Origin: Tenebrio molitor
Lineage: Eukaryota > Arthropoda > Insecta > Coleoptera > Tenebrionidae
Assembly: GCF_963966145.1 (NCBI RefSeq)
Contig: NC_091046.1
Coordinates: forward strand, 14,198,001-14,262,000
DNA length: 64,000 nucleotides
Direction of reading: 5' to 3'
Below the pieces are notes generated by a model. The model was given only the letters and a program-made list of their open reading frames with translations, made no database searches and had not been told where the DNA came from. This document shows, one piece after another, positions 9,831 through 21,330 of the stretch. Every line of letters begins with the position of its first letter. The stretch's first letter is position 1. The position numbers and the translations under genes are program-made.

Positions 9831-10551
9831 TACCACTGTTCACGTTATGTATCTCTGGAAGCGAACACGAAAAATAATAAACAAATTTTTGGTCGAAACC
9901 TCACGGGACCATTTTTCTCGAAAGGAATTTAACCTCAGATCAATACTCTTTATCTGTTATAAAATGGGGTTGTTCCGGCTTGTGACGCTTTATTTCCGGA
10001 ATAAAATAATGTTATTGATAACACAATCTAGTTTCAACAAGATGGAGAGCTTTTACAGTACGAAGAAAGTATATGAATGGAATCTCAAAACTTTTGAGCT
10101 CACTAATAGTGAGAAACTGAAACATATTGTTCTGCTGTTTTGGTGGTCAAAAACATAATTTAATTATTGTAGAGAAAATTAAAATGATTCATTTTATAAA
10201 TAAGTTGTAAATTTCTAAAACTCCAACTGCAAAATAATTGCAGCTATAATTATTTATTAAATAATTAATACCCATAATACCTATACAGGGTTAGTCAAAG
10301 TATGCAATGTGCGGTTTATTTCCGTAAATATGAAACTTTATAAAAAATGTCTGTAACAAGAGTTTTTTTTTACTAATTATTCTCCATTTCTTAGCCTCCT
10401 CATTGTTTTTGTATGTCAACGCATTTCCATTGAAACCTAATTTTTTTCAATTGCAACCACATGAACGTTTTGCTGATTTTTATTCCTCTTTTTTCTTCAA
10501 ATTACTTGATATTTTTTTCCTATGCATCGATCAATCAGATTTTTTGTGAAT

Positions 10552-10617
10552 AGTTTTGTTTACCGATGAAGCGGGTTTTACACGTAACGGAGTTTTTAAT
10601 AGCTATGACACCCATAT
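10552..10617 (+). pseudogene. Mariner-like transposase scrap (first catalytic Asp block)
   Basis: The frame reads VLFTDEAGFTRNGVFNSYD. Mariner-like transposases of insects carry F-x-D-E-A-x-F-x-R-x-G at their first catalytic aspartate, so this is a short remnant of that block. Nothing coherent precedes or follows it. Confidence 0.5.
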
Positions 10618-11035
10618 TCACCAGTACAAATCCGGGACGATACAGCAAGTTTTGCAAGAATTCGGGACACTCTACATCGAAAAGCACAGGCGTGTATCTC
10701 GGCTGACATTTTGAACAATTTTTCTAATTGTAAGTACCTACGAGTACGTTACTGTTTAGTTATGGTTTTTGCTTTGACTTTTCCTTTCACTTGGTTTTCA
10801 TTCATAGTATGCTTACAGGTTTTTACGGCTCTGTGGATTTAAAATGTTTTTCGGCTATTTCATTCATAATAAGGTTTTGTCACTCTCCTTTTTTAAAGCG
10901 TTTTTGCGGCTATTCATGCTTCGATTTCTTCGAGCTTTCAGAAGCGTCTTGTGTGGGATGGAATTAGCTAAGTTAAATTTATAAATTTAAAATGTTTTCG
11001 GTTTATTCGCTTATTGAAGATACTATGGTTTACAT

Positions 11036-11062
11036 ATTGTGATGCATTTCAATTTCACCCTG
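11036..11062 (-). repeat. Element end shared with 58235-58264
   Basis: GATGCATTTCAATTTCACCCTG here is the reverse complement of the CAGGGTGAAATTGAAATGCATC end at 58235, and TTTACATATT continues the match. Both look like single termini of the same transposon family; the opposite ends were not found. Confidence 0.5.
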
Positions 11063-12060
11063 CATATCATTATTATTTTTAATGTCATACCTAGCGTGTC
11101 TGTGTACGTTTTTTTATTAAAAATAAGTAATAAATGAATTGTAATAGCGCAATGGCCATTACACGCTCATTAAATAATATACTATAATTAATCAAACTAT
11201 TAGTAAATACAAATGACAACTGAAGTATGTATGTATTTAATTTTAAAACAGTGTGATTTTTTTTTTAATTGAGTAAGTATATGTAGAAATATTTTTAGTT
11301 TATTACAAACTCTAGTGACAATTAGTTAACATAATAAAAATCAAATCTAATTTGTTTTTTAATTATATCCATTTTACGTAAAACGATAATTGCTGCTATA
11401 TTTATTACGGTTTGTTACATAACCATTTTATAGCAGTTTACGTTAATAATAAACAAGATGATGGCCTAGTTCTATGTGACACTTGTAATAAAATTTCTCT
11501 GCAAGAAGAGGGTGAAAGTGTCTGAAATTTGTATCGACTTAAATCACAGTTTGCACAAAGTTCTTGGTCTTTGACTGGTGAATTTCATCAAGAAAACGTA
11601 CATTTAACAATGGACTAAAAATACACCAATTAGCTTATGTTAAAAATTTTACATTTGCTGCGGGCTTTGGAGGTAAAATAATAATGGAAATATTTTCAAA
11701 TGTCAGTGGCATATTTAACGAATTTCTTTTCGTAAAGTATTCTCTGAAATTAATTTTTCAATTTTGCAATTTTTCGTTGTCGATAGGCAATATACAGTGT
11801 GATGAATAAAAGGCGCCCACGATTGAAACAGAGGAGTTTTTTTTTACTAAAGCATTGTTGCCATCATCGCAAAAATAGTTTCAATAGATTTTTTTTTAAT
11901 GTAAACAGTTTGTCTAACGGCACAAAACGACAATACTGCACAATTTTCGTTTACTAAAATTATATTTACTTCAAGTATTTCTCGTATCTAGGAAATCAGT
12001 ACTGACAGATATTGTCACCTGCATAAAATAAAGAACTGTCAAGGTTACATAATAATTATA

Positions 12061-12649
12061 CAGGGTGTTTTCGAAGTTGAGGCATTCCTTGTAACACGAG
12101 GTACTACACATTATTCTTAAGAATTTTAGCCTAAATCTCCTTAGTAAAATGTTTGTATTAACGGAGATAATTGATTGTATATTTTTATTGTTTTCTAAAA
12201 TTTTAAGTCCGGTCCTGTCCATTTCTCCGCTGTACTAGATTAATAACTAACCTGGCCCAGAATGGTGTCTTTCCGGAAATCGCTTTGCAATAATCTCTGG
12301 ACGCTGCAGATGCATTCTGATAACGTGATAACATTGCCCATGCATTTGCAACATATCTGTGAGCTCATTATTTTCCTAATAATAAAGCCATTTCGACTAA
12401 TTAGATGACAACTCTGACAGTAGTTTTGATTAACGTCCATGCTCATTTGATTTTTTTTTTTTGTTAATTCCAATTTCTAACAAATCAGTGCAAATTTGAG
12501 CAGGACCGGTTTCAAAAATTTCAAAAAAATTAACTTATTGTATCTTCATTGCCGTACACATTTTACTAAGGTGATTTTGGCTAAAATTCTTTAGAACAAC
12601 GCATACTATCACATGTTAAAAGGAACGCCTCAACTTCGAAAACACCCTG
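12061..12649. mobile_element. Miniature element with terminal inverted repeats of about 150 bp
   Basis: The ends CAGGGTGTTTTCGAAGTTGA and its complement are flanked by TA (12059-12060 and 12650-12651). The inverted match continues inward past TAAGAATTTTAGCC to TCCGGTCCTG, about 150 bp per arm. The central 250 bp contains no recognisable domain. Confidence 0.75.
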
Positions 12650-12679
12650 TATTATAATTTTTATTATTCTAAATAAACT

Positions 12680-13724
12680 GCTCAAAATGTCTCCCTTAAA
12701 CTTCAATACACAATGTTGCTCTTCGAATTAAGTTTTCCTGGACTCTTTGAGGCAAAGGGGCACTAATAGTACCAATCCCTGCGTTTATCCTGCCCATTAA
12801 CTCCTCCCTATTATTTATTGGAGTTGTATACACAAAATTCTTGTGGTGGCCCCAGAGAAAGGAATCGCAAGGATTAAGATCTGGTGACCGGGAGGGCCAA
12901 ACAATTGCACCACCTCACCTCTGCGAATCCATCTGTTTGGATAAACCTCATCACATCAGTCCCGTACTATTCTGCCAAAATGCGGAGGTGCGCCATCCAT
13001 TTGTATTTGCCTGAAAACAGCAAGGGGCAAATCCTCAAGCAAAGCTTGAAAGTCATTTTGCAGAAATTCTAAAAAGATTTCTGCATTGAGTCTTACGGGT
13101 AACACAAACGGTCCTACCACGTTATTGCTAATGATCCCGGCACACAAATTAGCACCAAAGCGGTGCTGCTGAGCACGAGGACGCACAGCGAAGGGATTTT
13201 CCGTTGCCCAAATGTGACTATTACGTTGATCGATATGATGACTTGAGAGAAATAGGACTCATCTGTCCATAAAATGTTCTGAATAAACCTAGGGTGGTTT
13301 TCATGATGTTCAAGTAGCCATTCGCAAAATTGTACTCTGGGTCGCATGGACCAAGAGCTTGTACGTACTTTAATATACTGTAGTATTCATCGGCAAGTAT
13401 ACTCTGTATTCTTCGATAAGCTACTTGAAACTCTCGTGGTAATCCTCGTATGCTTCGTCCTGGTGCATTCTCGATCGCTTCCAAAACAGCTTCCTCCAAA
13501 GCTGGTGTACATACGAACTTCACGAGGTCGTCCACGGTTTACATAAATCAGCATTATTTGACCATTTTCTCTCATTTTATGTGCCATTCTTGTAACACTT
13601 TAGCATCTGGATGACGTCGATATGGATACAGTCTAGCATATTCTCTTGCAGCTTCAGATGCGTTATTATCTGCTGCACCCAAGCGAAGCAACATGTTTAG
13701 GTATTCATTGAAGGTATACTCCAT
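12680..13724 (-). pseudogene. Mariner-like transposase relic, full length but frameshifted
   Basis: On the minus strand the ATG at 13724 starts MEYTFNEYLNMLLRLGAADN and continues NASEAAREYARLYPYRRHPD, a typical mariner-like N-terminal helix-turn-helix. Later fragments, in changing frames, give NRGRPREV (linker), NILWTDESYF (first catalytic Asp), a stretch resembling FGANLCAGIISNNVVGP, QMDGAPPHFG (second Asp), RSPDLNPCDSFLWGHHKNF (third-Asp region), and a C-terminal end near 12690. Frameshifts and stops occur throughout, so it is inactive, but all three catalytic blocks survive. Its left side abuts the miniature element ending at 12649, and its right side abuts a family C repeat. Confidence 0.8.
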
Positions 13725-13865
13725 TTCGGCCTTTTTTAAATCTTTGACTTTTTGACTTTAATCGTTCAAATTTGACAACACATACCACACTGAAAATTGA
13801 GTTTTTATTGTTGCTACGGTTTCCAATAATTGAATGTTGCTTGGATATTTTCTGTATCCCAGGAG

Positions 13866-14036
13866 ATTTGAACGAGTTGAATACAACGTTTTTTTGTTCG
13901 ACGAGCCCCTTAAAGGCTCCAAGTCTCTTAAAACCTTTAAAATTAGCTTGACGTTTCGTTTTGACAAGTTGTGACATTTATAAAAATCCGTTCACACAGG
14001 AGAAAATTCTCAAATTCTGACAGTGTCGAACAAAAA
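13866..14036 (-). repeat. Family C element fragment, copy 1
   Basis: This is one of five copies of a repeat that begins TTTTTTGTTCGACACTGTCA (here read on the minus strand from 14036) and contains GACGTTTCGTTTTGACAAG. In this copy the open frame MSQLVKTKRQANFKGFKRLG is present, but the usual hairpin end is replaced by unrelated sequence below about 13866. Confidence 0.6.
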
Positions 14037-14338
14037 AGTTTGTTTTAATAGGCTTTTTACACTTTTTTTTAGAATACCGTGAACTGTATCAAAATCTAGA
14101 CTTTAACAATGAAATTATTTTATGTACTGGTGTCCCAGAGTTGCGAAAAAGCTCCATAACTTGTTCGTTATTAAAGATATCAACTTTTTCTTTTTTTAGA
14201 TGATAGCTGCGTTTCTACTGCACATTCCGTAAATAATTTATTTTTCATTTACTTGGTCTCCCAATATTATAAAAACACTAAAGTATTTTTTTTTTAATGG
14301 AACGTACCCTGTTTGATTTCATTTTTGGATTCTATGCT

Positions 14339-14770
14339 AAAGTATCTTAGCCAGCGATTTTTTTTTCCAATTTAAGAAAATCTATCAGGGATATTTTTCG
14401 CCTCCGCAAATTGGTAAAACGGTCGTTTTCATTTCTTAATTGTGATATACTTAGAACCTGTCCCAGAACTGCCTCCCGATTGAAAATAGGTAAAAGAGGC
14501 TACAAGATGACTAAAATAAATTTTTCCTGTAGCTCACATAACCGAGTTATCAGATATTACTAAAAAATCGGACAGGTTGCTAAACAGCAAAAATAATTAT
14601 TGATATGGTAACAAAATTCGAAATCTGGGCAACGCAAAATTGCGGTCATCCTACCTTAACAGTGTTCAACTCTGATTAGTCAAGTTTAGAACGTCTTTTC
14701 TCGACAATCGCTTGAGATAGGACTTTTTTTCTTTAAAATTCAGATGATCACATTTACCCAAATAATCCTT
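14339..14770. repeat. Dispersed repeat, copy 2, plus a piece shared with 17385-17530
   Basis: Positions 14339-14612 repeat 4318-4600 in the same orientation. Positions 14648-14770 (around CGCTTGAGATAGGACTTTTT) are the reverse complement of 17395-17525. Together they suggest one larger, poorly bounded transposon family with several partial copies. Confidence 0.55.
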
Positions 14771-15150
14771 TTTTTCTTATGTATATAAAAGGCACTAAAG
14801 GCAGAGATAAGACATTAAAGTGAGAAAATATTTTGAAGTGTGTTTTTGGCATTTAATGGAACGTAAACGTTTAACTTAATTAATCATATCATGACTTTAC
14901 AATGATGTCATTTATGAACATAAACAAGAAAAAAAATTCAAAATTTTCCACTTATTTACCGAAATAAATGTTAAATCAGAGGTTGCAATAATTTTTTTAA
15001 TAGCGAAACTAAATTCTTGTATTACTGTGATAACCAGTACTTAGTACCTACTATTTTTGTTATTGAAGTGAAAACATGCAATGACATACTTAATGCATCC
15101 ATATCTACATCCATGAATCCTACTCTTGTAACAATTTATCGACTGTAATT
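14771..15150. other. No recognisable feature
   Basis: AT-rich sequence without credible frames or inverted repeats. Confidence 0.4.
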
Positions 15151-15356
15151 ACACGAGAGGTCTTTTTTATCCGGATAAAATTGAATTTTTTGGTAAATTG
15201 ACGACACAAACCACCTACAATAAAAAAACGAGTCCGAAGGACGAGTTTTTTTATCTGGTGGTTTGTGGAGTCAATTTACCAAAAAGAAACCAAATTTGAG
15301 TTTAAAAAATGAAATTTTATCCTGGACGAAAAAACCTCGAGCGCAATTCGATGAGA
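15151..15356. repeat. Hairpin element with CGAG/GAA-triloop tip
   Basis: Arms of about 80 bp are inverted (GGTAAATTGACGACACAAAC against GTTTGTGGAGTCAATTTACC, and outer GAGGTCTTTTTTATCCGG against its counterpart). At the exact centre is CGAG-TCC-GAA-GGA-CGAG (15228-15246): CGAG repeated directly around a 3-bp stem with a GAA triloop. No coding sequence. Confidence 0.7.
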
Positions 15357-15916
15357 TAATTTAATGAATAATAATAGGTAGGTAATTATGACAAATTGAA
15401 TTGGCCATTTTGCACTTCAATGTATTACAAGCTGTATCAATGTTTAAGATTGTTGGTTCGTTATCATAACAACAAACAATAATCAGGTTCGAAAAAGTCT
15501 GCCATGGAAGTTTAAGCACATTTTATCCAGATGCAAAGTTAGGGCCAACTTTATCCGATGTCAAAGTGACAAATGCATCGCGACTTATGGGATTTTTTAT
15601 ACATAAATTAAATTATTATCATTGTAAATTAAAACTTTATCGAAAATCGCACGACACTTAAAAATAGCCAATAGAAAAACAGAATTCGGTGTCGTTTCTA
15701 TAACAATATAAAGATTTCCTGGAAATTGTTTGCACCTAGCTAACCCAACATGAAATTAATAAGTGGAAATTTTTTCAGCCAATCAAAATCATTTATTTAT
15801 TAAAAATCTCAATTTTTTTCCGTTGTCAAGGATAATTCTGTTATACAACTTGATGTTTTTTGTCATAAATGTATAATTCAAGAAGCATAATGTCCGTGTC
15901 GTTGCGATTTTCTTAC
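15357..15916. other. No recognisable feature
   Basis: AT-rich; nothing coding or repeated was recognised. Confidence 0.4.
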
Positions 15917-15920
15917 CGAA

Positions 15921-16033
15921 TATGCCCTCGTGCATTGATTAATATCCGGAAATTTTATTCTCATGCATTTCCAAAACGTAATTAGCCCTCGTGTCCCACT
16001 CGGGCTAATTAATACTAATTAATAATAATCAAT
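15921..16033. repeat. Hairpin element with CGAG/GGA-triloop tip
   Basis: Outer arms pair CCCTCGTGCATTGATTAATA with AATAATCAATGCACTTGGG, and inner arms pair AATTAGCC with GGCTAATT. On the minus strand the tip reads CGAG-TG-GGA-CA-CGAG (15988-16002), again a CGAG direct repeat around a GGA triloop. Confidence 0.65.
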
Positions 16034-16892
16034 GCACTTGGGATATTATAAGTGAATATTACCACTTTCTACTTTTCAAATATTTTCCGTTTTCCTTCAC
16101 TGACAGATTAATTTTGCTCTATAATACTGGTATACCTGCAAAATAATAGTTGATACTGAGGTGCTCAGAAATAAAATCCGACACACTGAAGAATTTCGTT
16201 CTTGTTAAATATTTTTCATGCTGAAAAAGTTCATAAGTTGCTACCATCAAGTTTTTTTATTGGCCTCTTTCTGTTAAGCGCTTCATGATGTTTCTAACAT
16301 AGCCGATACTGTATCGGCTTCTATTAAATCAAAGCTAATTTGTTTATCAGTAGACTAAACTTAATCCCCTTCTTTGGTGAAGTAATAGTATTTGCATTTG
16401 TGGCTAACATCAACAAATATAACTGTTAGTGGAGCAAGCGAATTCACATTTGCTGCGAGAAAGATACACTTCACTCCACAAATTAAATGTATCTGGGGAT
16501 ATCCTAGACAAACATATTGCAGGTCACTTGTTCGTGTAAAACAAAGTAGGTATACAGGGTGATTCTGAAATAAGTTTGGACACAAAATAATTCTGCGTAA
16601 ATGACTTTTGCAGGTGAAATTAAAAGGCTGGAAATTAGCCCATATTCTTGTATTTTCGACGGCTATGAATAAGGAAAATTTGTCCGAATTTGTTCACTTG
16701 ATTAGCAACCATTGTTACATGAACTCCACAATAGTCCTAGGTGCAAGCACACTGCTTTGTAAATGTTTCCATGGAAATGATCTAAAGAGTAATGTCACGT
16801 TTGTGACTGATGGGCACCTTTTACCTTTGATTATTATTGTTGTTGCTAAACTATCAGGGTAATCAAGTAATCACCTTTAACTCAGCAGTGTA
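16034..16892. other. No gene recognised; small palindrome and one lone element end
   Basis: A 19-bp palindromic stretch AGCCGATACTGTATCGGCT sits at 16301-16319. A TACAGGGTGATTCTGAAATA end occurs at about 16553 without a partner. The 84-codon frame at 16608-16862 has no recognised motif. Confidence 0.4.
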
Positions 16893-17068
16893 AAGGGTGT
16901 TTTTTTAAATTTGGGGTCGAAGTAGGCGTTGGAGAGTCGATTGAGAACGCACCACTCGTGTAAAAACGTAAGATTTGAACAGCTGATCCGTGATCCGTAA
17001 CCTGTGTAGTGCGTTCACAATCGACAGTTCAATGCCTACTTCGACGCCAAATTTAAAAAAACACCCGT
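16893..17068. mobile_element. TA-flanked fold-back element with GTCGAAGTAGGC motif
   Basis: The ends AAGGGTGTTTTTTTAAATTT and the complement of AAATTTAAAAAAACACCCGT are flanked by TA at 16891-16892 and 17069-17070. The arms carry GTCGAAGTAGGCGTTG and pair almost to the centre, where GTAACCTGTG-type sequence breaks symmetry. A decayed relative is at 9694. Confidence 0.75.
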
Positions 17069-17073
17069 TACTA

Positions 17074-17275
17074 TACTAAGGACAACGTAACATTTTTTCT
17101 GCCCCGCGCATTACATTTCCTTAGTTACCAATCAAATAGACTTGACAACAAAATTCTAACTTTAACTTTTTTACGTGGCAAATGTGATGAAAAATTATAC
17201 AGATTGAATCTGGCTTTGATTCTCATTGGTCAGTTTATGTGGGGGAGCAGATAAAAAGTTATAACGGCAATACTA
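17074..17275. mobile_element. TA-flanked miniature element, deleted relative of 1388-1695
   Basis: It shares both ends and the core TTTTACGTGGCAAATGTGAT with the copy at 1388-1695 but is about 100 bp shorter in the middle. It sits only a few bases from the right edge of the element at 16893-17068. Confidence 0.7.
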
Positions 17276-17384
17276 TAGGAATTTTGACTAAATTTTCAAT
17301 CATTTGTATCTCGAAAATGAAAAAACTTTTTTAACAATTTTTTTTTGTCAATTAGAGTTTTTTTTCCAAAGTTGTTTTATACAG

Positions 17385-17530
17385 GTGTCCTAGAACTGCC
17401 ACTCCGAGGAAAAAAGGGCGTATTTGGATAAATATGATAATCTGAATTTTAAAGAAAAAAGTCCTATCTCAAGCGGTAATCGAAAAAAGACATCCTAAAT
17501 TTGACCAATCAGGGTTAAGCACCATCAAGG
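17385..17530 (-). repeat. Repeat fragment shared with 14648-14770
   Basis: ACAGGTGTCCTAGAACTGCC resembles the terminus of a DNA element. The following 120 bp are the reverse complement of 14648-14770. The fragment is cut by the element starting at 17533. Confidence 0.5.
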
Positions 17531-17532
17531 TA

Positions 17533-17843
17533 CAGGGTTATTATAAATGATTGTAGTCGAAGCAGCCATGCCCATATTATAAAATGTTTACCACTTTCAT
17601 GTGAACTGTCAATTTTTGTCGCTGTCACTGTCATTTTTTAGGTGAAAAGTGCGGTTATGACAATTTTATTCATTTTTTTTTAAATTAAATTCAAAAAATA
17701 TTGACTTGTTTTATACTCCTGTGTGAACGGTGTGTACTCACTTATTCACATCATTTTGATGTTTTTATATGTGGAGCGGCAACCATAAATATTACATTCA
17801 GTTTTTACGCCTACTTGGACTACAATCATTTATAATAACCCTG
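17533..17843. mobile_element. TA-flanked element with CAGGGTTATTATAAATGATT ends, copy 1
   Basis: Inverted ends of about 30 bp (CAGGGTTATTATAAATGATT) are flanked by TA at 17531-17532 and 17844-17845. A relative in opposite orientation at 51228-51542 shares the ends and internal blocks such as AAAAATGACAGTGACAG and CACACCGTTCACAC. Confidence 0.75.
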
Positions 17844-18074
17844 TAGAATTTTGCGTTGTGATTTCGAAGTTCTCTATTTAATTATTAATCTCCATAATTC
17901 GACTATATCGGGTGTGTCAAAAAGGACGGACACCAAAGAAGGTATAAAATTTAGGGTAATCATGGAACATGAAGATTTTTTTTTGCTTGTTAACGCGCAA
18001 GAACTTTTGTTGGTTACAACTAAACTATCGGTAAAACAAAATAATCCTGTTATTGATGTGGAAACATCATTGTA

Positions 18075-18799
18075 CAATTACGGCCACGGAATTTTGGCCG
18101 TCACTTGTCATTCCATTGACATGAAATCTAAAGCGGTCCCTACTTATTCGTAACCTCACTTTCTACTATCGCGCGTTCAAATGAAATCCTGGGCTGAGTA
18201 GGCGTTGGAAAAATTAAACCGTCTAGAACAGTGTAAAGTTTGAATTTCCCGCCGTTTGACACGAATGACATTTGTTTATGTTTAATCGCAACATAATTAA
18301 ACATGTTTGTTTTCAGCAAAGGGTGCCCTTAGATATTTGCTTCGAGAATAGGAATCGTTACGTTATTCTATTTTTGATGTAAAACATTGCAAAGAAAGAA
18401 AAAAAGAAAAAAACCTTGGCTCTAAATTTTAGGTTAGCTGTCAACATGCTCCAATTAATCTACGCTTTAAAAAAGCACAACAATTGACGGTTTCCAACGC
18501 CTTCCCAGCCCAGGATTTCATCTGAACACTCGATATTACAAGGCTTGTCATTTTGATCCTGACTGACTTGCAAGAAAACGCACTTCCTCATTTCGTGCAA
18601 TTTTGGAACAGGAATACTATCTGCACTTTATTGAAATAGGGTATTGGTAGCATGTTCGCAACTATGAATGAAGTATGACATTGACAAAATTTTGGATGTC
18701 AGCTCCAAAAGTCAATCATAATGACAACAAAGCATGGACTACATCCATTTTTTTTAATTGACATGAAAGTGACGGCCAAAAATTCTGTGGCCGCAATTG
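18075..18799. mobile_element. TA-flanked element containing a nested element
   Basis: The ends CAATTACGGCCACGGAATTT and the complement of ATTCTGTGGCCGCAATTG lie next to TA (18073-18074, 18800-18801). The arms continue through TTTGGCCGTCACTT. A second inverted-repeat element (18178-18528) occupies much of the interior, which accounts for its length. Confidence 0.65.
18178..18528. mobile_element. Nested inverted-repeat element, AATGAAATCCTGGGCTG ends
   Basis: Left TTCAAATGAAATCCTGGGCT and right AGCCCAGGATTTCATCTGAA pair for about 40 bp, including GTAGGCGTTGGA against TCCAACGCCTTC. The GTAGGCGTTGG block is shared with the element at 16893. Confidence 0.6.
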
Positions 18800-19171
18800 T
18801 ACCATCGGCTTCATATAAATCTAGTATGTATCTGAATTTTTGGAAATTTAAGTTGTATAAGGTTGCTGCGTGCCACGTTGCTACCCATAGAAGATAGTGA
18901 TAGTGTCAGTAGTGAATGAGAACAGAAATTATAATCCCAACTTGACGTGAACGATAATTGAGTAATGACAGTTTGATTTGATTTTGTCATTGTCATTGAA
19001 TACATTATTTTGAAATCCGTTTCTACATTAGTGTTGAATATACATAGGTATGAGATTCGGTGTGGAAGAGTAGTTTTCAAACGCGGCAAGATTGTTAACA
19101 TGCGAATCCACCTTTATAAAATAAATGTCAATTAAATTGTGACAGTTTTCAAATCGTTTTCAAAATGAGTA

Positions 19172-19529
19172 CTATGGCGGACAATAAATTTAGGCCGGCC
19201 TGTCATTGAGTTGACATCAAAATGTGAAGCTGGCATTATGTTTAACTAACCCCATTTTCGATTTTTGTCATTCTTGTCATCGTGACAGCGATAATCAAAA
19301 TTAAAATTGGGAAATGAAGCGTGCACCAGAGAGAAGTGCTACTACAAATCAGTTATGTTAGTGCGTCATGATCTGTAAGTTACAAAAAAGGCGAAGGAAA
19401 GGCCAAACAGCTTGAAAACCTTCAGTTTGACAAACTGACACATCAGTCATAATGACAATAAATGGTCGCTTGCATTGACTTTTTTGAAATGTCAGAAGTT
19501 TGCCGGCCTAAATTTATTGTCCGCCATAG
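19172..19529. mobile_element. TA-flanked element with CTATGGCGGACAATAAATTT ends
   Basis: A perfect or near-perfect 28-bp inverted repeat bounds 358 bp, with TA at 19170-19171 and 19530-19531. The interior has no recognised domain. Confidence 0.75.
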
Positions 19530-19541
19530 TATCACCGTATA

Positions 19542-19627
19542 GTCTGCCTCAATTCTAAATTCTAAATTTCCACCAACACTACATTCTACTTTAGAAATAC
19601 AACCAGCAACACTGTTTGGTAAATAAT
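19542..19627 (-). mobile_element. Half copy of the GTCTGTCTC element
   Basis: It matches the right half of 7984-8190 in reverse (CCACCAACACTACATTCTAC, ATACAACCAGCAACACTGTT). An 8-10 bp stutter, AATTCTAAATTCTAAATT, has appeared near its end. It lies between two other elements. Confidence 0.6.
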
Positions 19628-19641
19628 GCGTCAGGTTGTAC

Positions 19642-19943
19642 CGTGAGATCATTTAAATTTATAATTAAAGGAGGCTATGACTTTAAAATTATATTGGCAA
19701 CACCGTTGACACCTTGATTTAAATAATCAAAATAACGCTTTAAAATTCAATACAAAATATGAAACGGCGAGTTAACAGTTGTATCCAAGCCAGATGTTTG
19801 ATAAAACTGTTAACACACAGTTTCATATTCTGTATTGAATTTTGAAGCGCCACTTTGACAAATTAAATCAAAATGTCAATCGTTTTGCCAATCTAATTTT
19901 AAAGTCATAGCCAACTTTAATTATAAATTTAAATGATCTCACC
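19642..19943. mobile_element. 302-bp near-palindromic fold-back element
   Basis: Arms of about 130 bp pair nearly throughout: GTGAGATCATTTAAATTTAT with ATAAATTTAAATGATCTCAC, then CTATGACTTTAAAATTA and its complement, then TTCAATACAAAATATGAAAC against GTTTCATATTCTGTATTGAA. No coding potential; the arm symmetry would form a very stable cruciform. Confidence 0.75.
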
Positions 19944-20309
19944 AAGCAACACGATATTGTTTCTTTTCGTCATAGATCCACATTATGAAAAACAACTCAT
20001 AACTCCCTTGGGATATTTCAAATTTTTTCGCTCTCCACGTTGTTTACAACAAACTCATGAGAACCAAACTATAGCAACCATATATTTACGCAATCTTCCC
20101 TGCAAAATATTTTTAAGAAAGTTTAACTTTTAAGTACAGACACTAAAAAATAAAATATTGTATGCAGGACGGGAGATATTATTTAAAAAAAAATGTTTAT
20201 AATTATTTTATTATTATTATTGAATAAGTCAACTAACAGACTACTGTCCAAATAAAAGTTGACTAAAACAGTCAGCTACAATTACTACTGCTGTCCCATG
20301 TGGGGAGAT

Positions 20310-20812
20310 AACACTGAATAAAAACCATATCAAGTAAGCCATTGCAATCGATTCAAATTACATGATATAACAACCAGTATATTCGGAAGTGGCATAGCGT
20401 GAAGATCACAAATATCATTAAAACAGTTAAACATGGAACAGATTCTGAACGAAGGTATTAGCTCGAAGAACATGGAAATATCTATGCGATCTTGATAAAA
20501 TCTGAGGAACACTGATGCACAGATCACTCAAAAGACTGGAGCAGTCCAGTTTATTCTGAAATAATTTAAAGAGGAAGGTCACCGTATCAAGTACCCGTCT
20601 AACTTTTAGTAGGGTAAAATTAAACCTGGAACACAAAAAATCATAATCAACACCAATCGGTGGATAAATTCCGTCTTCCTTAAAAGAAAGATACTTTAGA
20701 AATTTGCGTTGCACAGATTCAATAGAGTTAATATATGTCACATAATACGGAGACCATATTATAGAACCATATTCCAAACGAGATCTTATAAGCGAGAAAT
20801 TAATGTTTTTGC
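20310..20812 (-). pseudogene. Non-LTR retrotransposon (Jockey/CR1-like) reverse transcriptase C-terminal fragment
   Basis: The minus-strand frame reads LIRSRLEYGSIIWSPYYVTY, then INSIESVQRKFLKYLSF and further to LLSDLCISVPQ. The R-S-x-L-E-Y-G-S-x-x-W-S-P block followed by I-E-x-V-Q-R-K-F-L-x-x-L is characteristic of the region just after the reverse transcriptase domain in Jockey/CR1-type LINEs. The upstream polymerase motifs are absent, as in a 5'-truncated copy. The frame is open for over 110 codons and then breaks near 20430 by a frameshift (RSHRYFHVLRANTFVQNL and a second frame). Confidence 0.75.
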
Positions 20813-20974
20813 CCTCGGTTTATAACCACGTCAACCACAGGGAAAAATCATGTTCATATTTCCCTTAATGCATAAATATCTATTACGTCAGCTTGACCTT
20901 TGTTAGACAATTTCACTCTGATAACTAATTGAAGTGTATCATTTTCATTTGATATGTATTCTCCCTCTAACAGC

Positions 20975-21190
20975 TCTTTCACAATGGCGTTAACGTTGCG
21001 TCGATGTTAAAACGTTAATGTTAAGGTTAGATCTAATTACATGTATTTCAGTACTTTTTATAAATTATTTCCGTTGGCTAATGTTAGAATGTAACGTTAA
21101 GAATCCAGAAGATTTCTAGAACTAACGTTAACGCTAACAATATCATGCAACATTAATTTTCATCATAACGTCATTGTGAACGGTCCACAA
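20975..21190. mobile_element. AACGTTA-rich element, second copy
   Basis: It is the inverted counterpart of 6228-6451, from CACAATGGCGTTAACGTT through GTTAAGAATCCAGAAGATTT to TAACGTCATTGTGAACGG. The termini TTCACAATG and CATTGTGAA define the ends. Confidence 0.65.
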
Positions 21191-21330
21191 TGAAAAAAAT
21201 GTTTTAATAATAAAACACAAATGCTATAGAAAAAAATAGAATATTATACACGACGATAAAATACAATTTTATCGTCTTGTATAATAAATAATATAATAAT
21301 TAATTATTATTAATTATTATTAATTATTAA

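Larger units (their letters stand above)
9831..12058. other. Mostly featureless; a transposase scrap and lone element ends
   Basis: No host gene is recognised. Besides the scrap at 10552-10617 and the repeat end at 11036-11062, there are lone TACAGGG/TACAGTG-like ends near 10284 and 11795 without partners. The 103-codon open frame at 9847-10158 has no recognisable motif and I do not call it a gene. Confidence 0.4.

Noticed and set aside
9847..10158. 103-codon + strand frame as a gene
   Set aside because: Overlaps the decayed end of a miniature element, lysine and phenylalanine rich as expected of AT-rich noise, no domain pattern.
17851..18153. 100-codon + strand frame as a host exon
   Set aside because: Its 3' part lies within the TA-flanked element at 18075 and no protein motif is visible.
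21270..21330. TAATTAT tract as a telomere or satellite array
   Set aside because: Short, irregular and unlike the TTAGG telomere unit; more likely a simple AT tract at a LINE insertion site.
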